Source of the DNA: Sphacelaria rigidula
Lineage: Eukaryota; Phaeophyceae; Sphacelariales
NCBI GenBank assembly: GCA_964200075.2
Contig: CAXNAA020000396.1
Location: 1 to 21,681 of the forward strand
Length of the DNA stretch: 21,681 bases
Direction: 5' to 3'
Below, in pieces: positions 16,401 through 21,681 of this stretch (positions are counted from its first letter, which is position 1; every line of letters begins with the position of its first letter). The translations under genes were made by a program, and so were the position numbers. Under the pieces are notes generated by a model that saw only the letters and a list, made by a program, of their open reading frames with translations, did no database searches and was not told the DNA's origin.

Positions 16401-18407
16401 GAGGTTTCTCCGGCTTGTTGTACACAGGGCTAGCGTTTTTCTCGTGTGGTTTTTCACCGGTTTCCTCGAAGCTTTTCATCATGCAAGTGGTTGACCACCT
16501 CTCAGTGCGCTGAGATTATTGCGAAGCCGAGTAGGATCAAAGTATTTTCGTCAGTGTTGTACACACGTTTTTTTATCCCTCGCAAGTAAACGAGAGCTCA
16601 GTTACCTAGAGCCGCACAAGCTAAGTCAGAAGTCGCGGCCGGTGATTCAACACTCTGACAATTACGGGCTGTACATGACTCACACGCAAGTACTAGTTGA
16701 TTGAGGTTTTGCACGAAGGCGGGGGTTGCACAAATGTGATGGGTTCTCGAAAGTGGTTGGTTGATGGCACCGGACAACTTGTTGCTTTGAAGCGACGGGT
16801 TGCCCCGAGGCAATCGGTCAACTTTTGCTCACTGAGGGAGTTGGTTGGTTACACTGCGGCAATGAATTGCATCCAGGTATGCGTGCCAAAACGGAGGGAA
16901 ACTGAGGCAATATCTTCATTTTCAAAACTCGGAAGTACGCCCCCAACCGTTTTACAACCCGACGGTCACTGTCTTCGTGCACGTGGTCGCAACGTCCCTC
17001 CTTCTTGCTGTGTCTGCAGGAAGTAAAATCAGAAGTGCTTCCATGATGCCATGACATAAAACACTAGAATGGAACACCCAGCATTTGGGGAATCGGGCGG
17101 ATAGCAGTTGTGAGAGATGTGGCAATTTGAAATATCATTAGACCGTGCAGGGTTGGATCAACTGGTGGCATTATGTCGGAATTATCCAAACCCTCGATGA
17201 TGACAACATATGGTCAATAAATGCAACAGACAAAAAAATGTCCTGGGTAAAGTGTAGACCAACTATTGTCGGCCGATAATAGTTGCAATAGATCTGTACG
17301 TGACCGAGTACATTTTGGTCTAATACAACTATTGACCTTATATTGTTCAGAGTGTGGCATTGTCCGTCTGGCGACTTTCGGTTAGCGTCTTTTGTTTGCG
17401 GAATGTACTCATTCCGCATCCTATCAAGTTACTCTGTTGGTCATATTTCCGCACATTTGCCCGATCCCTCGGACCCGTGGTCACAACACGTATGGTCACC
17501 TTTCCAGTGTCGTCACTACTATTCCTTACATGTGTTAAAACAATCAATAAAAAGCCACCCACACCAATAACGTGTTTCCCTTTCTGCAACATAGGTTCTT
17601 CATGTGCAGAACCCCGGGCAGATGCGCAAGTTCGAGGACGTTGGACGTTGGCTGCAAGAGACCAGCGGGGCGCATCTAGAAAGCGTTTCTTTAGATGAAT
17701 TCCGTGAGAGAATTCGCGTGGCAGTGCTGGATATGAAAGAACCCGCCGGCGTTTTACCACAGGTAAAAGCCGGACCGTTGACCTCTCCCGTTGAGGTTTT
17801 GGTGATTTGTGTTCAATTGTTTCGGTGTAGGGGGGGAGGAGATATTTAGTCATTAGTCCATCATGTTGTGCTCGTATTTTGCTCCACAAAAGAAATCCGA
17901 AGGTGTTCATGCTCCAACACATACTTTTGTTTTGTAGCAGTCTTTGCCTTGTAAAACAGCTGGTAAACGAACGCTTGCAAGTCTTGCGAGCAGTGTCCAA
18001 CTTGTTCTTTCGCCAAACGTCGGCTGTAGTTTCCGGCGCAAAAAGCCAAGCCTGTCTGCTGTACAAACCCTGCACCGTACCTCGCGCGCATCCACTCTTA
18101 TTCTACTTCGGTTTTCCAAATTCCTGCTTCCTAACCACGCCTTTGAAACAAGCATGAGCGCATACAATCCGCTCCTTGACCCCCTTGTTTCAAACGCTAT
18201 TCTCCGGAACGCTCTCCTTGCGCCCTTCGATGACAAACTCAGCTTGAGGCAGGACTAGACAGCTTCACCTACTACCTTACCGATCCGGGACACCTGGACT
18301 GCGTCGAGATGCAAGCGGCTCTGAGTGGCACTGGTATCGACTGCCCCGTTATTGACAAGACGCTCGTTGGTACATACGTATCTTCGCTCGCGGCAGGCCG
18401 CGAATAA
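282..18407 (+). CDS. NRPS-like reductase, A-T-T-R, 3' part (13 exons, 5' end outside window)
   Basis: Exons: 282-434 (start 282 or 290), 1143-1270, 3901-4170, 4952-5376, 6486-6579, 6778-6960, 7182-7290, 8959-9060, 10104-10197, 10719-10930, 15464-15589, 17595-17762, 18243-18407. Together they encode 742 residues ending at TAA. Seen in order: A-domain end with GKADR (Lys 38), T1 with GGHS (Ser 124), T2 with GGHS (Ser 215), an Ala-rich linker, then a reductase with TGASGFLG (374-381), SSNGV (510-514) and YGQSK (541-545). All splice phases agree and the protein reads continuously across junctions. Introns are GT-AG except intron 10, which is GC-AG. Known for the family: the A domain adenylates an acid, a 4'-phosphopantetheine arm carries it, and the R domain releases it with NAD(P)H as aldehyde or alcohol. 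Relatives are alpha-aminoadipate reductase, carboxylic acid reductases and fungal A-T-R enzymes. The substrate and cell compartment cannot be told from this window. Two tandem T domains are unusual for an A-T-R enzyme. Confidence 0.93.
397..744 (+). repeat. Two-copy tandem duplication (172/176 bp) of exon 1 end plus donor
   Basis: Copy 1 is 397-568 and copy 2 is about 569-744. Both begin CTGACAGGAAACGCCTACCG and continue through GACGCCGAG|GTAC into intron sequence with a CCCCCGGGGG palindrome and GGGAGATATATTTCGT. Copy 2 differs by a few substitutions and a 4 bp insertion. The unit starts inside exon 1, just after the A10 lysine codon, and ends in intron 1. Copy 2 therefore carries a second 38 nt exon end and a second donor at 607. 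Confidence 0.92.
435..1142 (+). other. Intron 1 (708 nt)
   Basis: GTACTA...CTGCAG. The first part is the tandem duplication described at 397-744. The rest, about 745-1142, holds a short G run near 784-793 and no recognisable gene or RNA. Confidence 0.8.
1143..1270 (+). CDS. Exon 2: linker between A domain and first carrier domain
   Basis: Encodes residues 52-93 plus two bases of Arg 94. The acceptor is CTGCAG at 1142 (phase 0) and the donor is a strong GTACGT at 1271 (phase 2). The sequence is a charged linker with an EEEE stretch, ending in FTPTER. TPTE followed by a helix is the usual lead-in to a T domain, and joining to exon 3 gives TPTERLVAGLWARLL. A long antisense open frame over 897-1505 is a shadow of this region. 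Confidence 0.85.
1392..1982. repeat. Dispersed repeat family A, copy 1
   Basis: About 590 bp that aligns along its whole length with 15631-16216 in the same orientation. It runs from GAGCTGGGCAAGCAGTAAAT to the shared GTCAGCTG near the end. Conserved blocks include CATATCGCTGT, GCAGACCAACCT, TTTTACCAGGAT and TTTCAGCGCCC. On the minus strand 1589-1603 reads TGAGTTCAAATCCCG, which looks like a tRNA T-arm / pol III B box, suggesting a tRNA-related non-autonomous element. No complete element ends or target duplications were found. Confidence 0.75.
3576..3585. other. Assembly gap (10 N)
   Basis: Ten undetermined bases inside intron 2. The true gap size is unknown. Confidence 0.99.
3901..4170 (+). 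CDS. Exon 3: first phosphopantetheine carrier domain (T1)
   Basis: Encodes Arg 94 (completed) to 183 plus two bases of Arg 184. The acceptor is GTCGCAG at 3900 and the donor GAG|GTGAAG at 4171. The whole T domain sits in this exon: LVAGLWARLLKV, then DFFDMGGHSLLLAK with the serine that carries phosphopantetheine (Ser 124, codon 3989-3991), then SIPTILENPTFRELAALVDE. The exon ends with LTPTQR. It is 270 nt and symmetric (phase 2 at both ends), so it can be gained or skipped without changing frame. Confidence 0.95.
4171..4951 (+). other. Intron 3 (781 nt), between the two T-domain exons
   Basis: GTGAAG...TTGACAG. A pyrimidine-rich stretch lies before the acceptor (about 4895-4930). It sits in the same codon position relative to T2 as intron 2 does relative to T1. 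No other feature was recognised. Confidence 0.88.
4952..5376 (+). CDS. Exon 4: second carrier domain (T2) plus Ala-rich linker
   Basis: Encodes residues 185-325 plus one base of Ser 326. The acceptor is TTGACAG at 4951 and the donor a strong GTGAGT at 5377 (phase 1). T2 reads AIVRAWMTVLD, then DFFDVGGHSLLLAK (Ser 215, codon 5043-5045), then TIPELLESPTVGGMSRVIDE. Across the core (DFFD to the DE after the LE[NS]PT motif), 24 of 47 positions are identical to T1 by hand alignment. About 90 residues of Ala/Asp-rich, low-complexity linker follow before the reductase. T2 lies next to the R domain, so it is the likelier direct donor of the thioester to be reduced (inference). Confidence 0.95.
5570..5802. 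repeat. Poly-C / poly-G low-complexity cluster around gap
   Basis: Runs of G, C, C, G, G and C, most of them nine to over twenty bases long, flank a gap of eight N at 5700-5707. Tract lengths in such regions are often unreliable. Open frames here are only poly-Pro/poly-Gly and are not genes. Confidence 0.95.
6102..6208 (-). repeat. Dispersed repeat family B, copy 1 (SINE-like)
   Basis: Shares GAGCGT, GAGACCACGGCTGGACCC (18 identical bases), GTCAGTTA, GTGCGACAAT and ATCAATCAAAATCA with 15191-15291, same orientation. On the minus strand it reads CCAGCCGTGGTC (A-box-like) and about 30 bases on GATTCAAACAG (B-box-like), suggesting a short tRNA-derived element. It lies in intron 4. Confidence 0.6.
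6486..6579 (+). CDS. Exon 5: linker into the reductase domain
   Basis: Encodes residues 327-356, with partial codons at both ends. It reads TVDLAAEARRLDSSIYP. A DL-x-AEA-x-LD-x-x-I-x-P segment just before the Rossmann fold is typical of Lys2/CAR-type reductases. The acceptor is AAAGCAG at 6485 (phase 1, matching exon 4) and the donor a strong GTACGT at 6580 (phase 2). Other AG acceptors lie close by (6501, 6510), so the first few residues are less certain. Confidence 0.85.
6778..6960 (+). CDS. Exon 6: NAD(P)-binding start of thioester reductase
   Basis: Encodes residues 358-417, with partial codons at the ends. It contains RILLTGASGFLGAHIL, the GxxGxxG dinucleotide-binding loop of the extended short-chain dehydrogenase fold (loop at 6827-6850). 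VFCLVRA follows; in this family the Arg at the end of beta-2 commonly favours NADPH. The acceptor is GAGCAG at 6777 and the donor CAG|GTTTGT at 6961, both phase 2. Confidence 0.95.
6961..7030 (+). repeat. TGC/TTG trinucleotide-rich tract in intron 6
   Basis: Just after the exon 6 donor the intron runs through TTGCTGTTGCTGCTGCTGCT and TTTTGTTTTTGTTGG. It is a simple repeat in the short introns 5/6 region and is not coding in the gene frame. Confidence 0.8.
7182..7290 (+). CDS. Exon 7: reductase segment with the GDL motif
   Basis: Encodes residues 419-454. Joined to exon 6 it reads LNRYNLLGDQDVASAMDRV, then VPGDLSAPLLGLDNSAFK, the conserved GDL-x-x-P-x-LGL segment of Lys2/CAR reductases. The acceptor is CCAAAAAG at 7181, an AAG acceptor chosen because only it gives phase 2 and the expected Arg-Tyr. 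The donor is AAG|GTAAAA at 7291, phase 0. Confidence 0.9.
7291..8958 (+). other. Intron 7 (1668 nt) carrying an inverted-repeat element
   Basis: GTAAAA...CTGCAG. Most of it is occupied by the foldback repeat (7681-8674). About 7440-7680 has a coding-like frame (DVFCACLVPLTLRIALKHD and on) that I could not identify. The last 150 bases are a T-rich approach to the acceptor. Confidence 0.85.
7681..8674. repeat. Foldback (inverted) repeat, diverged arms of about 400 bp
   Basis: The left arm 7681-8092 matches the reverse complement of the right arm 8277-8674, with a spacer of about 184 bases. Matching pairs include CACCATTCCA (7685 and 8671), CCGCACCAGCAC (about 7771 and 8584), ACGCTCAGGTATGG with ACTCTGAGGTATGA, AAGGCCTTCCCACAGCT with AAAGGCTTCCACAGCT, and CCTCCACCATACG with CCTCCACTATGCT. 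Both arms, read inward, give FG[CY]C[YH]TLRY followed by K[AG]F, so the arms look like decayed copies of a once-coding sequence. I cannot name the family. Confidence 0.78.
8959..9060 (+). CDS. Exon 8: reductase segment with the GA-x-VN motif
   Basis: Encodes residues 455-488. It reads ELDAIIHGGASVNLVRSYRS, then LKPANVLGTQ. This matches the H-x-GA-x-VN and NV-x-GT motifs around the nucleotide-binding site of thioester reductases. The acceptor is CTGCAG at 8958 and the donor CAG|GTAGGC at 9061, phase 0 at both ends. Confidence 0.95.
9061..10103 (+). other. Intron 8 (1043 nt)
   Basis: GTAGGC...TTCGCAG. It contains a perfect 11 bp hairpin (9422-9446), a G-rich telomere-like stretch near 9517-9542, and a G run with T-rich sequence before the acceptor. 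No gene was recognised. Confidence 0.85.
9422..9446. other. Perfect 11 bp hairpin with 3-base loop
   Basis: AAATCGGCGCC, TGT, GGCGCCGATTT: eleven paired bases with no mismatch, in intron 8. It is not followed by a T run. Function unknown; it could be an RNA structure or a remnant of a palindromic insertion. Confidence 0.85.
10104..10197 (+). CDS. Exon 9: reductase segment with catalytic Ser
   Basis: Encodes residues 489-519 plus one base of Gly 520. It continues exon 8 as GTQEVLRLAV, then HFVSSNGVFPFDSG. The SSNGV serine (Ser 510/511) is in the place of the catalytic Ser/Thr of extended SDR reductases. The acceptor is TTCGCAG at 10103 and the donor a strong GTACGT at 10198 (phase 1). Confidence 0.95.
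10198..10718 (+). other. Intron 9 (521 nt) with a 64-base C run
   Basis: GTACGT...CGGACAG. It has four units of GCAAGG/GGGCAA near 10273-10296 and a C run of 64 at 10340-10403, then T and seven more C. Nothing coding is visible. Confidence 0.88.
10340..10411. repeat. Poly-C tract (64 C, T, 7 C)
   Basis: An uninterrupted C run at 10340-10403 in intron 9, well upstream of the exon 10 acceptor. As an RNA it is a possible site for poly-C binding proteins. The exact length may be an assembly artefact. Confidence 0.97.
10719..10930 (+). CDS. Exon 10: reductase catalytic Tyr-Lys exon
   Basis: Encodes residues 521-590. It reads LSDGYGQSKWVAERM with the Y-x-x-x-K catalytic pair (Tyr codon 10781-10783, Lys codon 10793-10795), then GLPVSILRPGNLSPSSKTG and DFIYMLLQ. 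All three residues of the Ser-Tyr-Lys triad are therefore present in the gene. The acceptor is CGGACAG at 10718 (phase 1). The exon ends CAG|GCAAGT, a GC donor, phase 0; the GT at 10935 would break the frame. Confidence 0.95.
12688..13205. repeat. Degenerate tandem duplication, unit about 282 bp
   Basis: Copy 1 is about 12688-12925 and copy 2 about 12970-13205. They share GCTCTCCAAAGGTTTC (12737 and 13020), [GA]GGAA[GC]GA[AC]GCAGCGGGG, TAGAGCTGG, TGTGCTGTGCGTT/TGTACTGTGCGTT and CAGGGT. The copies are well diverged, so this is an old duplication. Confidence 0.7.
15191..15291 (-). repeat. Dispersed repeat family B, copy 2, with A-tail on minus strand
   Basis: Shares its core with 6102-6208. 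On the minus strand a GACCC/GGGTC hairpin, CCAGCCGTGGTC (A-box-like) and GAATTCAAACAC (B-box-like) are followed by AAGG and an A-rich tail (complement of the T run at 15166-15186). This order fits a short retroposed tRNA-derived element (SINE). Confidence 0.6.
15464..15589 (+). CDS. Exon 11: reductase segment with the TPVDF motif
   Basis: Encodes residues 591-632. It reads GCLELGCVPEGVSW, then ELDMTPVDFAARSIVHVAV, and ends QKAIGK. The LG-x-x-P and TPVD[FY]-x-A motifs directly follow DFIYMLLQ in this family, so the join to exon 10 across 4.5 kb is well supported. The exon has no in-frame Met start and no long open frame around it, so simple ORF calling would miss it. The acceptor is GCTCTAG at 15463 and the donor AAG|GTATGA at 15590, phase 0 at both ends. 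Confidence 0.92.
15631..16216. repeat. Dispersed repeat family A, copy 2
   Basis: Aligns with 1392-1982 in the same orientation over nearly 590 bp, with small indels. On the minus strand 15828-15842 reads CGAGTTCCAATCTCG, a perfect 4 bp stem with a seven-base loop, resembling a tRNA T-arm. Confidence 0.75.
17206..17345. repeat. Small inverted-repeat element (MITE-like candidate)
   Basis: The ends carry ATATGGTCAATA and, inverted, ATAAGGTCAATA. Inside is a 26 bp near-palindrome CAACTATTGTCGG/CCGATAATAGTTG (17260-17285) with one G-T type mismatch. The size and AT-rich ends suggest a miniature inverted-repeat element, but no target duplication was confirmed. Confidence 0.4.
17595..17762 (+). 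CDS. Exon 12: C-terminal reductase segment
   Basis: Encodes residues 633-688. It reads VLHVQNPGQMRKFEDVGRWL, then HLESVSLDEFRERIR, and ends EPAGVLPQ. The H-x-x-NP motif followed by an amphipathic helix and a [WF]-containing helix is the normal C-terminal part of Lys2/CAR-type reductases. The acceptor is ACATAG at 17594 and the donor CAG|GTAAAA at 17763, phase 0 at both ends. Confidence 0.93.
17763..18242 (+). other. Intron 12 (480 nt)
   Basis: GTAAAA...ACTCAG. Open frames on both strands cover 17879-18258 but none resembles a known protein, and the reductase protein reads on correctly without this stretch. Confidence 0.82.
18243..18407 (+). CDS. Exon 13: C-terminus and stop codon
   Basis: Encodes residues 689-742 and TAA at 18405-18407. 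It reads LEAGLDSFTYYLTDPGHLD, then TGIDCPVIDKTLVGTYVSSL. A closing helix pair with I-x-CP-x-ID and L-x-x-Y is usual at the end of these reductases. The acceptor was set at ACTCAG (18242). The nearer GCAG at 18252 would give an immediate stop in phase 0, and the AG at 18247 would also stay in frame but drop Leu-Glu. Confidence 0.87.
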   Translation, partial: LEAGLDSFTYYLTDPGHLDCVEMQAALSGTGIDCPVIDKTLVGTYVSSLAAGRE

Positions 18408-20042
18408 GGTCTGCTGTTGAGGCGGCGGCGTCTGCTGCGCTTCATTCCACAACCCTTCGGGGGTGGAGAAAAGCAAAAGCTCCAACTGTCGTTTTTTTCG
18501 GATATCAATTTCCTTGTTACTCGCTTGAAACGAAATCTCTCTCTGTATATATATGTGTGTGTTGATTATGATATATTTTGGCATGATGCACGCGTTGCAC
18601 GGTAGTAGTTTGATGCTTCGACCTAGAGTGTGAAGGTCATCGCTGTTCTTCGCATCCAGAGAAGTCGAGGTTATTGACTTTCCGGCGTCCGAGGGAGTTC
18701 ATGTGCTTATCTGTTGCGTAGGGTGAAGCGACGTTCGCGAGAGAATCCAGAGTTATTTATTGAGGTGACTTCGTTGCCAAGTGGCCCCGAGGCGCTGTCG
18801 CGTTATCGAACAGGGCAAGACGTGGCGCTCGTGGATTAGGGGCTTCGGAAGATGTTGGATGATCACTTTTGCCTGATTCCGCGTCTTGTGCGTCCGTTAA
18901 GGCCAATTCAGACTCAGCGTTTTATTTTGTCTTGCTTCATGTCTCCGTTTTAACGTAACCTCGGGGTACGTCTAGAACAAGGGCAGCAAGTAGACACGAA
19001 ATTGGGCTAGGATACCCATATAATCGTAGGATACGGATTGCAAATTGCGAGTCAGATCAACCATATTTTAATTCATGGGTGCGTGGGGGGCAGGGGGTTA
19101 TGTGGGATAATTGTACGATAGGCACACAAAAGCAGGAAAAAATAGTGCCCTTGGTCATTTCGATCGCCCACATCATGGTCACGCGTCTTCACGCGTTTGT
19201 AGTGGGGATGATCTGTGTACGAAAGGAGCCACGTGGCCTTGTTTTCGTTCTATTCGCGTTTTTTCAAGCAGAGCGCGCATATCCAGTGCCTTCAATTGAC
19301 ATGCGAGGTGAACGGTACTGGAGGATTTTCGCACGTTATGCCGTGTGGTCCCTGTTTGTGTGTGTTTGCATGTTTTTGGAGATGATCTCGTGTGGTACAT
19401 GTGCTAGGCACGTGCTACTTTACAGAGTATTATGGCATTGCGTGCCATGCAGAGGGGGGAGGACCTCGGATTCTACGTCTCGACGCTGCTCGCATAGCGT
19501 AGAGACGTGGACCTACGGTGAAAACAACATCGCCATGGCGCGCTTGCTTAGCGTCGACACGTGGTGTGCACTGTGTAGCATAGTCAAAACGACCTGTTCA
19601 TCCTCCTCGGTGGGAAAACACATTTCGACACATTTAGGGAGCAAGAGGGTTTGGTTCACCTCGTATGGAAAAAAAAGGGGGAAAAGGTAATCTCGCTGAT
19701 GAAATCTTGATAGCTGAGGTAATCACATACAATCAAAAGCGCTGCTGCTGCACCCATAAATTGGGCCGGTCGGCTGCATGCTGGGGGGATGCGGTGGTGG
19801 GGTGGGGGTGATGTTTCGTCATGCCTTGAAACTATCGGACGGTCTTGACGATGCGTCCTTGAGAGGACAGAGAACGGCGACGGGGCGGTACAAGTCTTTG
19901 TGTACCGTTAGCTCTGAGGCCATCGTTCAATTGCTGAGAAAGGCTCGGAGGTTGTGATCTGGTCGGTTGTTTTTCGCCAGGCCCAAGGCGCGCGTGGTAA
20001 GTAAGGTAGGTGTGCATCGATGTGTTGCGAAGAATGTGAAAG
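18408..20042. other. 3' UTR and downstream region, no supported gene
   Basis: The first several hundred bases are probably 3' UTR. An open frame of 203 codons at 19079-19690 is the longest here. It is Cys/Arg-rich with a hydrophobic stretch near its middle but matches nothing I know. Treat it as unproven. Confidence 0.6.
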
Positions 20043-21286
20043 GTGGCGTTGACGATTTTGTTTTATGCGTATGATCCCGTTTATTTGTTGGGGGTCTATC
20101 GGCCACTCCCAGGAAGGACTGGGCATTTCCGGTTGTGCTACCGTTTGTGACGGTACAAATAAGCTGCTGGCGTCGTGAACGACTTCAACTCGAGAGAGTT
20201 ATGCCATGCGCACAGTTTGGGGTCCCAAGCGCAGTGCGATATTTCTCGAGAGGGGCCATGAGCAGGGGCAGGCAGCGATTCGGTCCGATTATTTATCCAG
20301 TATTGCCATCGGTTCGTTTTCGAGCGGCGGGGACGGGGCTTATCCATAGGCGTGGCTGGTTGCTGTTGCAATAATCCCCTTTGGTGACTCGACACTCGCG
20401 ACTGAACGGACTCGTTTTGGTGTGCCGGGTGGAGTTGAAATATATATTATTTCATCTATATCGTTAACCCGTGTTTGAGGTCTACCCGGCACTGACCACA
20501 AGGAGCTGGATGATCATGGTGGGTGTGTTTGGTTGGTCTCGTCTGTAGTGGACCAAGGAGCAGCTGTTGGCGCTATGAATGACTGCAATTCGTGGAATTT
20601 GATTGTCGTGCGCACGTTTTGTGGTCAGTTTACTGCCCATAATCCTTCGAGGGAGGAGATAAGTGGGTGCAGATGGGAGCGATTCCGTCGGGCAATTTAT
20701 CTAGTATCGTCGTGGGTTTACTTTCGAGTGAGAGGGAAAGGAAGGGCAAGTTTAGTCCGCGCGCGGGTCTCATTTTTGAACGATTGCCGCTGCCAAAGGG
20801 TCCTTGCATTTGATAGATCTACGCTCGCGAACGAGCGGACCATGTTTTGTTTTCGAGGTGGAGTTGAAATTTTGTTTTATCCGTAATTTTCACCATGTTT
20901 CGAGTCGACCCGGTGCCTTCCGGGAAGAGTTGGACGATTTCGGGTGGTGGTACAGTACTTCTTATTGTGGACAAAGGTGCTGTTGTTGGTAGCGTGGTGA
21001 ACGACTGACTGTAACTCGAAGAATTTGATTCTGCGGGCACGGCTCCTGGTCGATGTGCTTTCCGAAATCTTTTCGAGGAGGGAAATGAGTGGGTGCGGAC
21101 AGCAGCGATTTCATCAGGTCATTCTTGTGGGGTGTTGTCGTTGGTATGGTTGCGAGCAACAGGAAGGTACTGAAGAGCAAGGTTAACCCGTGCTCTGGTC
21201 CTTTGTATTCAATTAATGTCATAACGAAAAATATGTCTTCACATTTGATCGGTCAACTTTCGCGAACGAGAGTACGCTTCACTACT
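20043..21286. repeat. Degenerate tandem array, at least 3 units of about 390-430 bp
   Basis: Units are about 20043-20428, 20429-20857 and 20858-21286. Anchors in units 2 and 3 start with GTGGAGTTGAAAT (20429 and 20858). All units share TTTAT...GTTT-GAGTC-ACCCGG-like sequence, a GAACGACT/GAATGACT block, CGAG[AG]AG, AGCGATT (20274, 20678, 21104) and a CGCGA[AC]-like block near the end. The units are strongly diverged. No coding frame is kept between units, so they look like an old satellite or a local duplication. Confidence 0.78.
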
Positions 21287-21489
21287 TTTCTCCCCATGTT
21301 TTTCATCTCGTCTCGCGGAATCACTTGTGTCATTGAGGCGATCATCTCCTCTGTCACAGTGGTCACTTGATCTATCAGACCCACCGGTCGGAACTCTGGA
21401 TCCCTCATGGCCGTGTTATATCCCAGTCGTTCATGAGCAAATGACAGAGCACGAATATGTCCTCCATACTTCGGAGGGTTGCGAGAGGA
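21253..21489 (-). pseudogene. Possible coding trace, unknown protein
   Basis: A minus-strand frame is open from after a stop at 21490-21492 to TGA at 21253-21255. It reads PPKYGGHIRALSFAHERLGY, then NTAMRDPEFRPVGLIDQV and VTEEMIASMTQVIPRDEM. Its composition looks protein-like. It has no suitable start codon, and the C-terminal residues run into the third unit of the tandem array. Another frame just upstream (about 21440-21590) is also open. It could be an exon, a decayed mobile-element gene, or chance. The family is not recognised. Confidence 0.3.
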
Positions 21490-21681
21490 TTATGCCGTGC
21501 GTTACAGACGCGCCGTCCGTGCCAGTAAGAAACGTTACTCGAGACATGGTGTAGAACATTGACGCCTCATGTAGTGACACACAAGAGCTCAAGAGGAGAG
21601 GAAAGTTGTGGAATGAGTTGTGTGCTGGGCCCTGTGACGCTAGCCAGCGCTAGAATGACAGCGTCAATATGCTTGTTCGAG

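Larger units (their letters stand above)
15590..17594 (+). other. Intron 11 (2005 nt)
   Basis: GTATGA...ACATAG. It contains dispersed repeat family A copy 2 (15631-16216), beginning about 40 bases after the donor, and a small inverted-repeat element (about 17206-17345). No gene was recognised in the rest. Confidence 0.85.

Noticed and set aside
18253-18407. GCAG acceptor at 18252 for exon 13
   Set aside because: In phase 0 it gives GAC TAG, an immediate stop. The CAG at 18242 gives an open frame with the expected C-terminus.
19079-19690. 203-codon open frame in the 3' flank
   Set aside because: No recognisable domain, biased composition (Cys, Arg, Val), no supporting splice or homology signal. 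Kept only as a note in the flank entry.

Overview
The window looks like nuclear DNA of a multicellular eukaryote with long introns, most likely a brown alga (Ectocarpus-like stramenopile). This is inferred from about 50% GC, short GC-rich exons split by introns of 0.2-4.5 kb, many diverged repeats and homopolymer C/G tracts, and two assembly gaps (runs of N at 3576-3585 and 5700-5707). The species is an inference, not something read directly.

One gene fills most of the window. It is on the + strand, from before position 282 to a stop codon at 18405-18407, and was assembled by hand from 13 exons. Every exon junction closes in frame: phases 0, 2, 2, 1, 2, 2, 0, 0, 1, 0, 0, 0. The 742 residues visible are the C-terminal part of a multidomain NRPS-like reductase. 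In order they are the end of an adenylation (A) domain with its A10 lysine motif, two tandem phosphopantetheine carrier (T) domains, an Ala-rich linker, and a complete NAD(P)H-dependent thioester reductase (R) domain of the Lys2 / carboxylic acid reductase type. The expected chemistry is ATP-driven activation of a carboxylic or amino acid, transfer to a carrier arm, and reductive release as an aldehyde or alcohol. The substrate cannot be read here because the A-domain core lies upstream of the window.

Layout: 1-281 is intron or unresolved. 282-1270 holds A-domain end exons 1-2 with a partial exon duplication between them. 3901-5376 holds the two T-domain exons. 6486-18407 holds the linker and R-domain exons 5-13. 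18408-21681 is the 3' flank, with a tandem array of about 430 bp units and a possible minus-strand coding trace at the right end.

The most interesting features are: (i) a T-T pair produced by exon duplication, with introns cutting the same Arg codon of a TPT[EQ]R motif, so that skipping one exon would give an in-frame A-T-R protein; (ii) a tandem duplication of the 3' part of exon 1 plus its splice donor; (iii) a 4.5 kb GC-AG intron; (iv) a foldback inverted repeat with coding traces in intron 7; and (v) several dispersed, SINE-like repeats. No rRNA, tRNA, CRISPR or bacterial-type feature was seen.
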